A DNA stretch of 64,000 nt from Albidovulum sp. (GCA_028823855.1 JAPPFL010000027.1:139952-203951); one strand, 5' to 3'; positions 54,950-64,000 are shown, counted from the first letter of the stretch. Notes: generated by a model from the sequence alone, not told the origin. A program made the numbers and translations.

Positions 54950-55429
54950 CTATTCCTGCGACTTCTTCATTTCATGCCGGGTCGCGTACTTCCCCATTTC
55001 CCTTTTCACAATCTGGCGAACTTGCCGCAAGAATTGCGCTCCGGCTTCTCCCCGCAGCTCCTCTTTCACGATTCCGGCAACCATCGACGATTTTCCCCTG
55101 GCCGCGGCATCGTCTGTCGTTCCGAAACGCCTGGCTGAAACAAGTCTATCCGGTCCGAGCGACAGCCTTTGGCCGCGCCTAAGGCCCGCGTTGACCGGAT
55201 TGTAAAGCATCAATCGAATTCGGCCAGCCGAAGTTCGCGTTCTCGCTACGGGCGAGAACCGGCCGGAGTCCGGATTTTCGGCGGGCGAGAAACTTTTCAG
55301 CTGCCCCTCAACAGTACGTTCGATCGAGCCGAATTCGGACGAGTCTTGCTCGACTCTGTCCGACAACGTCAATAAGCGCCGGACAATCCCTTTCCCGCAA
55401 TCAACGTTCACGAAGGAATGGCGAACCAA
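54950..55429 (-). CDS. small protein in the PopZ/DUF2497 position upstream of valS
   Basis: 159 residues from a TTG start. Most of the chain is low-complexity and polar. The last ~40 residues form an amphipathic, charged helix region (VAGIVKEELRGEAGAQFLRQ, then VRQIVKREMGKYATRHE). It resembles the C-terminal end of the PopZ/DUF2497-related proteins found between tolC and valS in alphaproteobacteria; in Caulobacter the polar organising protein PopZ lies beside valS. A stop codon shortly upstream of the TTG removes the N-terminal segment expected in relatives, so the gene may be truncated or decaying. Identity is inferred mainly from position and the C-terminal helix. Confidence 0.5.
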   Translation of the reverse strand: MVRHSFVNVDCGKGIVRRLLTLSDRVEQDSSEFGSIERTVEGQLKSFSPAENPDSGRFSPVARTRTSAGRIRLMLYNPVNAGLRRGQRLSLGPDRLVSARRFGTTDDAAARGKSSMVAGIVKEELRGEAGAQFLRQVRQIVKREMGKYATRHEMKKSQE

Positions 55430-55532
55430 TGATTCGTTGATTCGCTGCCTTTCACATCAGTATCCAACTCGATTTCCTTGGACCAGGCAATGACGTTCAA
55501 TGCAATCGCGTCCGCGCAAATTATTTTTCTGT

Positions 55533-56942
55533 CTATTCGGAATTTATTCCCAGTCGTTTGGCAACTTCGACCAAATAGGGGGCGGATTCAACCTGACCGA
55601 AACTCTCGCTCGGATCGTAGACATCCACGCTCAGCCCGAGATGTTCCGCGGTCAAAAGTCCCATGGAGGCGAGCAGGGAATAGATCGCCAATTCCCTGTC
55701 TCTGACGGCTCCCGCCAAATCCGTTCCCGCCGCCAGCCTCGTTTGTTCCGCATCGAGAACATCCAAAATTGACCTTAGCCCGAGGGCCGCTTCTTCTCTC
55801 ACCCCTCTGAAAGCCAAATCTGCCGACTCCACTTGCTCGGTTCTAGCATCTATGGATGCATCGGCGATCTGAAGCCGAGCCCAGGCAGACGCGACATCCC
55901 GTCTGACAACTAAAGCGGCTCGCTGCAGGTCGGCCTTAGCCTGGTCCGCATTCGCCCGATATCTGCGTACGGCGGCGAACGCGCCGCCGCCGTCGTAAAG
56001 CGGGACCACGGCAGAAATTGAAATTCCGGCCGAATTGCCGTCGTTCATTGCTGAATCAAACGATCTCCTCGCAGTTACAGAGCCGCCAAGAGATATTCGC
56101 GGCGACAATACTGTATCCGCAGCCCGATAGGTCAACTCCGCGGCATTTGCGGCATGGCGACTTGCGATAATCGAAGGATGCGTATTCGTTGCAATTGCAA
56201 GGGCGTCTTCTAGCGATTCGGGAATGCTGGGCGAGGGCGGTGTAGGCTCCAAGTCGCCCGGATACCGCCCTGTCGCCAACCTGTACACTTCTCGCGCGAT
56301 TTCAAGTTCGCCCTGCCTGAGCGCAACGCCGCTTCTTATCGCCGCCAACCTCGCTTCGGCGATGCTTACTTCCGTCCTCGTGATTTGGCCTAGTTCGAAT
56401 CTGTCGCGAGCCGCATCGAGTTCGCGTGAAATCACGCGGAAATTGTTCTCTTCCAGTGCCAGGTTTTCGATGCCGCGGCGAACATCGAGATATGCCGTAA
56501 CGGCATCGAGTAGAACGCTCTGCTCTACGCTCTTTAAAGTCTGTCGTCCGGCCAGTACGGCTTGCTTCGCCGCGTCTATCGAAGACCTCCGAGAGCCGCC
56601 GTCCCAAAGCAGATACTGTATTGTCAATTGCAGTGAACTTGCGGCTTGGTCGGTTGCGGGGCCTCCGCCCTGCTCAGATCTCCAATCTCGATTGACGGAT
56701 CCTACCAGATTCAGCGTAGGCCGGAGCTCGGCGACGGCTTGCGCAACGCCCTCGTTCGTTCCGCGCAAAATTGCCCGGTTTGCTTCTAGTAAGTCGCTGT
56801 TCCGGTATGCGGCGACAAGAGCATCCGACAGCGTTTCTGCATTTGCCGAGCAGGCGAGCATTGCGGCGAAAAAGCCGCGAACGGCCCAGGCCGCAACCAA
56901 ACTAGCGGGTCGGTAGGCCCTTGCTGAAATAAAGACAGCCAT
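55533..56942 (-). CDS. tolC: TolC family outer membrane protein
   Basis: A 469-residue outer-membrane channel subunit of type I secretion and efflux systems. Signal peptide near residues 15-36 (VRGFFAAMLACSANAE). Then come two internally repeated halves: LSDALVAAYRNSDLLEANRA for the first and ALAIATNTHPSIIASRHAAN for the second. The end contains the LRSILDVLDAEQTRLAAGTD repeat typical of TolC. It lies between the carboxyl-methyltransferase-like gene and the PopZ-position gene, a conserved alphaproteobacterial order. Confidence 0.92.
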   Translation of the reverse strand: MAVFISARAYRPASLVAAWAVRGFFAAMLACSANAETLSDALVAAYRNSDLLEANRAILRGTNEGVAQAVAELRPTLNLVGSVNRDWRSEQGGGPATDQAASSLQLTIQYLLWDGGSRRSSIDAAKQAVLAGRQTLKSVEQSVLLDAVTAYLDVRRGIENLALEENNFRVISRELDAARDRFELGQITRTEVSIAEARLAAIRSGVALRQGELEIAREVYRLATGRYPGDLEPTPPSPSIPESLEDALAIATNTHPSIIASRHAANAAELTYRAADTVLSPRISLGGSVTARRSFDSAMNDGNSAGISISAVVPLYDGGGAFAAVRRYRANADQAKADLQRAALVVRRDVASAWARLQIADASIDARTEQVESADLAFRGVREEAALGLRSILDVLDAEQTRLAAGTDLAGAVRDRELAIYSLLASMGLLTAEHLGLSVDVYDPSESFGQVESAPYLVEVAKRLGINSE

Positions 56943-56982
56943 GTCCCAATACGCCTTTCCATGATTGTCCGAATGCCCCTCG

Positions 56983-57642
56983 TCAAAACAGAAACTCTTC
57001 CCTCTTGCCGAATCCGGGCATTACCGGAGCAACTGCGTTGAACGAGGACCGCCACGCCACAGAATTTTTCTGCTTTATTCCGATTTTGCATTCGCCGACC
57101 GAACCATCGACAAAAATGCAGGCGATTCGTCCCCCATCCTTTAATTGTTCGACTAGACTGCCTGGAAAAACCTCAACGCCTCCTTCCAATACGATTGCAT
57201 CGTACGGACCGTGTTCCGCCGATCCTTGCACGAGATGTTCTTGTACAACTTCCGAATTGTGTATGCCGAGTTCGAGCAATCTCTCTTTTGCTTCCTCGGC
57301 CAACTCCCGAATTTCTTCTAGCGCGACGACGGCCTGCGCCAGCTTTGCGATCACCGCGGCGGAATATCCAAGCCCTGACCCCACATCCAGCACCGTTTCG
57401 CCCGACCCAATATCGAGTTCATTGAGCATTTTAGCGAATGTTCTCGGATCGAGGATAACCCTATTGTCCGCAAGTTCAATGTGACCTCCGACATAGGCTA
57501 GTTCTTTAAGCGAACTAGGCACGAAATTTTCGCGCGGGACAAATAGCATTGAATCGATTATCGGATACTTCGTCACGTTGGCGGGTCGAATCTGGCAATC
57601 GACCATTGCGTTGCGAATTGCGGCAAATTCTTCTTTGCGCAC
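56983..57642 (-). CDS. protein-L-isoaspartate O-methyltransferase family protein
   Basis: A 219-residue SAM-dependent methyltransferase of the PCMT family. Opening segment NAMVDCQIRPANVTKYPIID, then PRENFVPSSLKELAYVGGHI, and SAM-binding motif I LDVGSGLGYSAAVIAKLA. The version that sits beside tolC in alphaproteobacteria is divergent from classical Pcm, so repair of isoaspartate is assumed rather than certain. The start is GTG at 57642. It ends about 40 bases before tolC and is probably co-transcribed with it. Confidence 0.88.
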   Translation of the reverse strand: MRKEEFAAIRNAMVDCQIRPANVTKYPIIDSMLFVPRENFVPSSLKELAYVGGHIELADNRVILDPRTFAKMLNELDIGSGETVLDVGSGLGYSAAVIAKLAQAVVALEEIRELAEEAKERLLELGIHNSEVVQEHLVQGSAEHGPYDAIVLEGGVEVFPGSLVEQLKDGGRIACIFVDGSVGECKIGIKQKNSVAWRSSFNAVAPVMPGFGKREEFLF

Positions 57643-57920
57643 TTAGTTCTCCATTGCCAACGCGCCGATTCGTGATCTCAAGCCTAGACGATGTTCGCAA
57701 TTCAAAGCAATCGCAACTTAAGAACCTACCTAATCCAAAGCCCCGATTCCATTCACCTTCAGAAGAACGACCGCAATTCGGCGTTCTAACCTAAATCGTC
57801 CTCAAAACGGAAAATAAATTTTCTAAGCCGTGGACGAGCGCCTGCCGCTGACAGGTCGCAGCATGCGAACAGGACAACCCGCTCGCCAAGAATGAAGTTA
57901 CCGGTCCGAAACTACTTTAT

Positions 57921-59876
57921 TCACGGGCTGCGCAGTGCGGGGAGGTTTCGAAATTGCTCGAGAGCGTCCGGATTGGCGAGCGCGTGCACATTCTTCACTG
58001 GCAGCCCGTTCACGACGTTGGCGACAGCCAATTCGACGATTTTTCCCGATTTCGTGCGCGGAATGTCGGCGACTTCAATTATTTTTGAGGGAACATGGCG
58101 GGGCGAGGCAGCTTCTCGGATTTCCGATTTTATGCGCTTCGAGAGTACGTCCGAAAGCGACGCGCCGTCTCTCAGCTTAACGAATAAAACGATTTCAGTA
58201 TCGTATCCGGTTTTTAGCCCTATCGCCAAAGCTTCCAGAACTTCGTCGATTCTTTCCACAGGTCGATATATCTCTGCAGTTCCAATTCTGACTCCGCCGG
58301 GATTGAGCGTTGCGTCGGATCTGCCGTAGAAGATGAGCCCCTGCTCGGACGTCAACTCCACCCAGTCGCCGTGGTGCCACACGCCCTTGAATTTGTCGAA
58401 ATAGGCCTCCCGGTACCTTTTTTTGCCATGATCATTGAAAAATCCCGTGGGCATCGACGGATGCGACGACGCGCATACGAGTTCGCCGGGCCTTCCTTCG
58501 AGCGAGTTTCCGTTTTCATCGTATACTTGAACATCCATGCCAAGATGCCGCTTCTGGCATTCTCCCCGGAATACGGGGCTGACGGGACTGCCACCGACGA
58601 AGCAGCCGATAATGTCGGTTCCCCCGGCAATTGAAGAAAGGCAAACATCCTTTTTCCAGTTATCGTAAACATAGTCGAATCCATCGGGCGAGAGCGGCGA
58701 ACCCGTTGACAAAATTACTCTCAAGTCGGGCATTTCGCCCGCGTCCGCAGGGCGGATCCCGGCTTTTGCGCATGAATCAAAGTATTTTGCCGAGGCGCCA
58801 AAATGCGTTAATCCTTCCGACCTCGCTAAATCGGAAAGCCTATACCCGTCCGGCCTGAAGGGTGAACCGTCGTAGTGAACTATCGTTGCGCCGGTGGCGA
58901 GAGCGCTTACCATCCAGTTCCACATCATCCAGCCCGTCGTCGAAAAGTACATCAGCCGGTCGCCCGGTCGCAAATCGCATTGCAGTTGATGTTCCTTTAA
59001 GTGCTGCAGCAAAGTGCCGCCGATTGAATGCACGATGCATTTCGGCAAGCCGGTGGTTCCCGACGAAAACATCACGAAGAGCGGAGAGCCGAAACTCATT
59101 CTTGCGAATTCCGGCTCCCCGCCTTCTGTTCCGCTCAAGTAGTCGTCCACGGCAATGCCAAGTTTGCCCGCTCGAGACGCGTCAATTCGGCCGCCGGAGT
59201 AAGGCAGAACGACAATGCGCTTGATACTCGGCATTTTTTCGGCGAGTTCCTTAGCTTCCGATAGCGAGTCAAACCATTTTCCGTTGTAGTCGTAGCCATC
59301 GCCGCAAAACAGAAGCTTAGGCTTGATTTGTCCGAACCGGTCCAGCACGCCGCTGACTCCGAAATCCGGCGAGCAAGAAGACCAGACCGCCCCCACGCTC
59401 GCCGTTGCGAGCATCGCCAGGGTGGCTTCAGGCGTGTTGGGAACAATTCCCGACACGATGTCGCCGGAGCCGATCCCATCTCGCTTGAGGGCGATCTGCA
59501 GCCGTGCGACTTGTCTGCGGAGCAATTCGCGACTGAGAGTCCGGCGGATGCCTCTCTCGCCATGGAAAACCATCGCTGTTTCGTTTCCCCGTTCGCGCAA
59601 CAGGTTTTCGGCGTAGTTCAAGCTCGCGTCGGGAAAGAATCGCACGTCCATCAAGTTTTTTGCCGGCGCAATTGATCTGTTTCCCCGGTGCCCGACAACG
59701 CCGCAAAAGTCCCAAACAGACGACCAAAACTCCGACGGGCACTCCACGGAATACCGCCAAAGTTCATCGTAGTCCGGCCGGTTGTCCACTATTCCTCGGC
59801 CGACCATTTCCATGAACCCTTTGATTAGCGTCGAATCTGCTCTTTCCGGCGTCGGCTCCCAAATTTTAATGCTCAT
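57921..59876 (-). CDS. acetoacetate-CoA ligase
   Basis: A 651-residue AMP-forming ligase that makes acetoacetyl-CoA from acetoacetate, ATP and CoA. The N-terminal part reads IKIWEPTPERADSTLIKGFM. The AMP-binding loop is MFSSGTTGLPKCIVHSIGG. Also present are YFSTTGWMMWNWMVSALATG, GGTDIIGCFVGGSPVSPVFR and the C-terminal lysine loop PRTKSGKIVELAVANVV. These are typical of AacS rather than acetyl-CoA synthetase. The start is set at MSIKIWEP (59876). It is involved in ketone-body or polyhydroxybutyrate turnover and appears to be a single-gene unit. Confidence 0.92.
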   Translation of the reverse strand: MSIKIWEPTPERADSTLIKGFMEMVGRGIVDNRPDYDELWRYSVECPSEFWSSVWDFCGVVGHRGNRSIAPAKNLMDVRFFPDASLNYAENLLRERGNETAMVFHGERGIRRTLSRELLRRQVARLQIALKRDGIGSGDIVSGIVPNTPEATLAMLATASVGAVWSSCSPDFGVSGVLDRFGQIKPKLLFCGDGYDYNGKWFDSLSEAKELAEKMPSIKRIVVLPYSGGRIDASRAGKLGIAVDDYLSGTEGGEPEFARMSFGSPLFVMFSSGTTGLPKCIVHSIGGTLLQHLKEHQLQCDLRPGDRLMYFSTTGWMMWNWMVSALATGATIVHYDGSPFRPDGYRLSDLARSEGLTHFGASAKYFDSCAKAGIRPADAGEMPDLRVILSTGSPLSPDGFDYVYDNWKKDVCLSSIAGGTDIIGCFVGGSPVSPVFRGECQKRHLGMDVQVYDENGNSLEGRPGELVCASSHPSMPTGFFNDHGKKRYREAYFDKFKGVWHHGDWVELTSEQGLIFYGRSDATLNPGGVRIGTAEIYRPVERIDEVLEALAIGLKTGYDTEIVLFVKLRDGASLSDVLSKRIKSEIREAASPRHVPSKIIEVADIPRTKSGKIVELAVANVVNGLPVKNVHALANPDALEQFRNLPALRSP

Positions 59877-60540
59877 TTTTCGAAATCTCCGAATCTGCCT
59901 CAATTTCTTGCAAACGTCGGCCTACGACGCAAGAATTTTACATCGGAAGGCAATTGCTAATCTTACGTCTCGAATTGGGCGATTTCCGATTCATGGCGTT
60001 CCGCACCCGAATCCTAGTACAATGGCAAATGAGGTCTAATCGTCGAATTCGGCCGAGTTTCGACAAAAATTACTAATGCGAGTTCGAAGGCTAAATTTAG
60101 TTCACGGCTGCGCCCGGCGCGACGAAACGATGGACCGGAGCAATTCAATTTTCGGCCATTTGTCGTCAGAGGAATAGCCGGGCAAAACCTGTTCAGCGGT
60201 TTCTCAGGCACGCGCTTAAGGGAATCGGCTCTTTTGCAATTATCCTAAGGAACTGAAAACGCCTCTTTCTCCGCATCCGGAATTTCGGCTATCCGGGCTA
60301 GTCGCCAGCCGAGCTGTTCGGCGCACCGGTCGAGGTTCGAGACCGTCCGTCTCGCCGGGGCGCAGTTCATGGGCCTCCATTCCGCACTCGACGTACTCCG
60401 CTCTACGGTTGACCAGCTTGTAGACCGGTCGAACTCGCTCGCGGTTGTTACGATTGCGACATGCGCGTCCGGAGATGACTCCAAGGAAAGGAATACTCCG
60501 CACTCCATTCTCGAAATCGAAGATGGAACCGGCAACAGGG
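59877..60540. other. gene-poor stretch at left edge of a G+C-richer segment
   Basis: About 660 bases. Up to about 60.2 kb it is AT-richer and empty. At 60240-60572 both strands have open frames of about 60-110 codons. The minus-strand frame ending at 60245 (RRTVSNLDRCAEQLGWRLAR) reads a little like a real protein, but I cannot assign it. Confidence 0.4.
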
Positions 60541-62019
60541 CTATTTGGCATCAAAATTGAGCGGATCCGCATCTAGCGGCCAGATCGGGCGAGGGAGCCG
60601 CTCGAATGGCAGCGATTTCCAATCGGGATTGCTGGTGCCGGGCGTGGCGACGAACAGTTGGCCTCGCGTTATGGGCTGGAAGATGTCCCGGTGCTTGTAA
60701 AGATTCTTGATCGAGACCACCTGCTTGTCGGCAAAGCTGATGCCGTGCGATTCGAAAATGCTCGGCGAAAATACGTTTACTCGCCTCGTGGTTAGCATGA
60801 CTTCAATGCCCTCTACCTTGACGACGGCGACGTCGCCGAGCGACACGAATTCTGTTTCCAACTGTCGCTGAACGGCGTTGCGCTTGAGGAAAATGACTTC
60901 GGCTTCGGCATCCAGCGGCGGTCCCGAGTGCGGTTCCAACTTGCCGCCGATGCGCAGCATGAGCTTCGCTCCGACCCCGACCTGAAAGCAGATATCCGCG
61001 GCAAGCGGATCCCATATCGGCACTACTGCCGCGTTTCGTATGCCGGCCTCAATAAAAGCCCGAAGAACATGGGTCGTGTCGCCTGGCGCTCCGCTTCCGA
61101 CTTGATCCGCCGTGTCGGCGAGAAGCAGAGGCTTGCTTCCAGCTCGCTTGGCCTCCTCAATCGCTGCATCGAATGGCGTAAACCGCAAGTCCGCTTCAGC
61201 ACGAATGGCGTAAAAACGCCGTCCGAAATCCTCGGATGCACGTTGCGCCAATTCCGCCCGGCTGTCGGCAACGCAGAGCATTTTTGCTCCCGATAGAGGA
61301 ACATCCGCCCATGGGAACCCATGATTCAACGACAGAGACAGGATTCCGCCTTTTCCTTCGCAAGCAATCATGTCGTCTACAAAGGCCGACATGGCCTCCG
61401 TGTGAGTCGTGGGGAATAGTCCCATCGCGCGGCAATCGAAAAGTGCCATGACCGGCTCGATCTCGCCGTCGAGAGTGCGTTGCATCAGACGGAATAAGTC
61501 CTCTGCGCGCTCGACGTAGTCGACGTGGGGGTATGTTTTGTAGATCACGATGATGTCGCTGGCATGAAGGATTGTTTCGTCGATGTGCGCATGAAGGTCC
61601 AATTCCACGCCGATCCGCGCAACGCTCCCCACGATGTCCCGAACGCGCGACACAAGATCTCCTTCGCAGTCGTCGTACCCGTCTGCAATCATGGCGCCAT
61701 GCAGAGACAGCAGCACGGCGTCGACGCGGCCCGTCGCTCGCAGACCGTCGAGAATGCGATCGCGCATGGATTCGTATGCCGCTCTGGTCGTGATCCCGGC
61801 AGGCTGCGCCCAGGCATGGAGTCCTTCGACAACTTCCCACCCGTTTTCGCGAGCCAGTTCCACCCATTTTCTTGGAGCCGCGCTGCTGGGCGACGGCGGA
61901 AGTTCCTCGATTCCCCGCTCGGTCCACATGTGACGCTTGAAATTCTCAACGCTAGTTGGAAAAAGGGCGAACGTGCTGGTTTCCGTTCCGAGAGATGCAA
62001 TGAAGATCCGCATCGGCAT
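60541..62019 (-). CDS. M81 family metallopeptidase (MlrC-like)
   Basis: A 492-residue protein of the M81/MlrC family, named for the microcystin-degradation protein MlrC. Most members occur in non-toxin catabolic clusters with unknown amide or peptide substrates. N-terminal domain start: RIFIASLGTETSTFALFPTS. Metal-ligand regions are VLLSLHGAMIADGYDDCEGD, ELDLHAHIDE and IYKTYPHVDYVERA. The C-terminal domain has LLADTADQVGSGAPGDTTHV. No signal peptide, so it is likely cytoplasmic. It is divergent from the aldo/keto reductase gene, about 190 bases apart. Confidence 0.92.
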   Translation of the reverse strand: MPMRIFIASLGTETSTFALFPTSVENFKRHMWTERGIEELPPSPSSAAPRKWVELARENGWEVVEGLHAWAQPAGITTRAAYESMRDRILDGLRATGRVDAVLLSLHGAMIADGYDDCEGDLVSRVRDIVGSVARIGVELDLHAHIDETILHASDIIVIYKTYPHVDYVERAEDLFRLMQRTLDGEIEPVMALFDCRAMGLFPTTHTEAMSAFVDDMIACEGKGGILSLSLNHGFPWADVPLSGAKMLCVADSRAELAQRASEDFGRRFYAIRAEADLRFTPFDAAIEEAKRAGSKPLLLADTADQVGSGAPGDTTHVLRAFIEAGIRNAAVVPIWDPLAADICFQVGVGAKLMLRIGGKLEPHSGPPLDAEAEVIFLKRNAVQRQLETEFVSLGDVAVVKVEGIEVMLTTRRVNVFSPSIFESHGISFADKQVVSIKNLYKHRDIFQPITRGQLFVATPGTSNPDWKSLPFERLPRPIWPLDADPLNFDAK

Positions 62020-62205
62020 ACTCCTCCTCCGCCGGTGAAGCCGGGTTCCATCTTCGCTTCAAGTGCCCTGCGCTTGGTGTTCCCGGAAATGCCGTCGAAA
62101 AACCGTCGCACAGGTCGAGTGCTGGATCAAATCCGATGCATGAACTATAAAGTGCCTTAACCTATTTGCAATCGGTCGAGACTGATCCTTCTCGAGGGAG
62201 GCATC

Positions 62206-63195
62206 GTGAAGTACAGGAAGCTGGGCAGTACCGGGATGGAGGTTTCGGAAATAGCCTTGGGGTGCTGGCCGTTCGCGGGCGGCTCGTACTGGGGCCGACA
62301 GGATGAACAAGCATCGATCGATACTGTCCACGCGTCTCTCGATGCAGGCATTAATCTCTTCGACAGCGCAGAGGGATACGAGGATGGGGAATCCGAGCGT
62401 GTCCTTGGGCGGGCCTTGAGCGGTCGACGCCGCGAGGCGATCATAGCCACCAAGGTCTCGACCGAGAACCTGCGGCCGGCCGACGTGGCCGCGGCATGCG
62501 AGCGTAGCCTCTCGAATCTCGGAACGGACTATGTCGATCTTTATCAGATTCACTGGCCGAACCACGATGTACCGATTGCAGACACCGCGGGTGCGCTTCA
62601 GCGGCTCAAAGAGCAAGGCAAGATACGTGCAATTGGAGTCAGCAACTTCGCTGTCCGCGACCTTGCCGATTTGCTCGGCGTCGGCGAATGCGTCTCGGAC
62701 CAATTGCCCTACAGTCTGCTGTGGCGCGTGATAGAACGCGAAATCCAGCCCTTCTGCGTTCAGCGCGACGTGGGCATCATCTGTTACAGCCCGCTGGCTC
62801 AGGGGTTGCTTACCGGGCGTTACCGGAACGCTGATGAGGTTCCGGAAGGACTCGCGCAGTCGCGCTGGTATTCGGGCAAGCGCCCCGCCGCGCTTCACGA
62901 TGAACCCGGTGTCGAGGCGGAAGTGTTTGACACAATTCATTCGCTGCGCCGACTGGCTGAAGAGGCCAAATTGTCGATGGCCACCATGGCGCTGGCTTGG
63001 GTCAGGGCGCAGCCTGGCGTGTCGTCCTTTCTCGTCGGCGCCCGCTCTCCCGACGAACTCGCCAGGAACCTTCCCGCGCTGGAGATCGACCTGCCGCCCG
63101 AAATACTGGAAAGGCTTTCCTCGACTACGGAAACCGTCAGAAAAAAACTGGGCCGCAACCCGGACATGTGGCTCGCGCCTGGAAGAATGAGGTAG
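62206..63195 (+). CDS. aldo/keto reductase
   Basis: A 329-residue NADPH-dependent reductase with a TIM-barrel fold. The catalytic tetrad is visible: Asp53 and Tyr58 in LFDSAEGYEDG, Lys83 in ATKVS, His116 in YQIHWPNHD. The cofactor segment is ICYSPLAQGLLTGRY, with FLVGARSPDEL near the end. It starts at GTG 62206 behind a very good ribosome-binding site (GAGGGAGG). It is convergent with the IclR gene and divergent from the M81 gene. Its substrate is presumably a ketone or aldehyde of the same local pathway (inference). Confidence 0.93.
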   Translation: MKYRKLGSTGMEVSEIALGCWPFAGGSYWGRQDEQASIDTVHASLDAGINLFDSAEGYEDGESERVLGRALSGRRREAIIATKVSTENLRPADVAAACERSLSNLGTDYVDLYQIHWPNHDVPIADTAGALQRLKEQGKIRAIGVSNFAVRDLADLLGVGECVSDQLPYSLLWRVIEREIQPFCVQRDVGIICYSPLAQGLLTGRYRNADEVPEGLAQSRWYSGKRPAALHDEPGVEAEVFDTIHSLRRLAEEAKLSMATMALAWVRAQPGVSSFLVGARSPDELARNLPALEIDLPPEILERLSSTTETVRKKLGRNPDMWLAPGRMR

Positions 63196-63395
63196 GATCC
63201 TCGGCTACCGGTTGCGGGTGCCCGCGATATCAACCACCGCATGGTTTCCGAACGGCGAGGTTGGCCGCGCGCTTGAACGGTCGGCCTGGCATCGGATGAA
63301 TCGGCGCTGGTAGATAGCGCAACCCAACAATGCGAGCGCGACAATTCGGAGGCGGTTACTCGCAAAAGTTACGTAGCCTCGGGTCCTGCGGCTGA

Positions 63396-64000
63396 TCAAG
63401 ACCAGCCATGTCTCTGCGATCGGCTGTTCACGTATTCGAGCCAGAGCGGTTGTTCTAGCGTGCTCGAGACAACGGCCGCCGAACTCGACAACTCCTGCGC
63501 TACGCTTTCCTCGGATATCACGGTCCTGCGTCCGGTCCTTGCCGTAAGACTCATCGCAGCCACTGGATAGCCCGACCCGCAAAGTATCGGCACTCCAACG
63601 CACATCGCCTCGTCCTCGTTCTCCTCGGCGTCAACGGCATAGCCGCGCTCGGATACCAATGCCAACTCTCTCTCAAGCCTTCGCCGGCTTGTTATCGTGC
63701 GCAATGTCTTCGCGGTCAGAGGCTGGGCAAGCCAGAAGCGACGCTCCTCTTCGGGGAGGTGAGCGAGAATCGCCTTGCCGAGAGATGTCGCGTGCAATGC
63801 GTCATGCCCGCCGACGCGGGCCTTGATTTCGGGATGACGCCGCGATTCAACCATGTCGATATACACGATGCCGTCATCCGCAAGCACCCCGAGATTAACC
63901 GTTTGGCCGAACAGCGTAGCCACGCGCTCGATTTCGGACCGGGACGCCTTTCGCAGTCGGCGCAGCACCTCGGACTCGCGCGCGATCGCGAGAAACCTCG
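63396..64000 (-). CDS. IclR family transcriptional regulator (5' part outside window)
   Basis: The ligand-binding half of an IclR-type repressor/activator, about 200 residues visible. The frame stays open to the end of the window, so the N-terminal winged helix-turn-helix is outside. The GTG at 63968 is internal: family sequence (AIARESEVLRRLRKASRSEI) continues beyond it. Effector-domain segments are TLFGQTVNLGVLADDGIVYI, DMVESRRHPEIKARVGGHDA and LHATSLGKAILAHLP. It faces the aldo/keto reductase gene and is a likely regulator of that gene and the M81 gene, though this is only inferred from proximity. Confidence 0.9.
   Translation of the reverse strand, partial: RFLAIARESEVLRRLRKASRSEIERVATLFGQTVNLGVLADDGIVYIDMVESRRHPEIKARVGGHDALHATSLGKAILAHLPEEERRFWLAQPLTAKTLRTITSRRRLERELALVSERGYAVDAEENEDEAMCVGVPILCGSGYPVAAMSLTARTGRRTVISEESVAQELSSSAAVVSSTLEQPLWLEYVNSRSQRHGWS

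Noticed and set aside
60245-60572. Overlapping short frames on both strands after the M81 gene
   Set aside because: One minus-strand frame looks slightly protein-like, but no family could be named and the frames conflict, so no gene is called.
63207-63255. Weak hairpins between the aldo/keto reductase and IclR genes
   Set aside because: Stems are short, bulged and have no T-run; not enough for a terminator call.
1-64000. CRISPR arrays, rRNA genes, origin of replication, known riboswitches
   Set aside because: Looked for repeats with regular spacing, rRNA signatures, DnaA-box clusters and familiar riboswitch cores by eye; none was found.

Overview
The window looks like a chromosomal segment of an alphaproteobacterium close to the Rhodobacterales. 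The grounds are gene families and gene orders typical of that group: an efp-linked SuhB-like gene, the DUF3108 / meaB / rpmB cluster, a conserved ~104-aa protein upstream of efp, mmcB, and the order protein-carboxyl methyltransferase - tolC - small C-terminally helical protein - valS. No rRNA and no CRISPR array were seen; one tRNA (His, GTG) was found. Called genes cover about 80% of the window, but only about 70% between 12.6 and 32.8 kb, where 600-950 bp gene-free gaps are common. With one Fic pseudogene, two transposase remnants and an active-site-dead IMPase homologue, this suggests a genome under relaxed selection, such as a host-associated lineage (inference).

Region 1 (1-12.7 kb) is an accessory block that looks more G+C-rich than what follows. 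It is flanked by a partial IS5-family transposase and an IS630 transposase remnant. After a Fic pseudogene comes one long minus-strand array, in transcription order: LuxR/TPR regulator, Asp/Glu/hydantoin racemase-type protein, two spermidine/putrescine-type ABC permeases, Tat-exported binding protein, ABC ATPase, short hydantoinase/oxoprolinase-family protein, DUF917 protein. It reads as import and breakdown of an unidentified hydantoin-, lactam- or amide-like compound.

Region 2 (13.4-26.9 kb) is mostly core: degenerate IMPase, PaaI-type thioesterase, efp, conserved small protein, DUF3108 protein, meaB, rpmB, PCuAC copper chaperone, lepA, a FAD-domain-only amine oxidoreductase, a small membrane protein, glutamate-type dehydrogenase and tRNA-His.

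Region 3 (27.8-49.8 kb) is transport and catabolism. It holds a TRAP system (TakP-type binding protein with enlarged DctQ and DctM), mmcB, a 4HBT thioesterase and the indolepyruvate:ferredoxin oxidoreductase pair iorAB. A peptide-type ABC operon follows, whose first gene is a PYROXD2/phytoene-desaturase-like flavoprotein. Divergent from it are a kynurenine-formamidase-like cyclase and a second, paralogous flavoprotein, then 5-formyl-THF cyclo-ligase, a YmdB-type phosphoesterase and a glycosyltransferase.

Region 4 (50.0-59.9 kb) carries an MsbA-like ABC exporter, valS, a small protein in the popZ position, a TolC-type outer membrane protein, a protein-carboxyl methyltransferase-family protein and acetoacetate-CoA ligase.

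Region 5 (60.2-64 kb) again looks G+C-richer: an M81 (MlrC-type) metallopeptidase, a divergent aldo/keto reductase, and an IclR regulator cut by the window end.

A recurring detail: all three solute-importer operons have a strong stem-loop directly after the binding-protein gene and before the next cistron.
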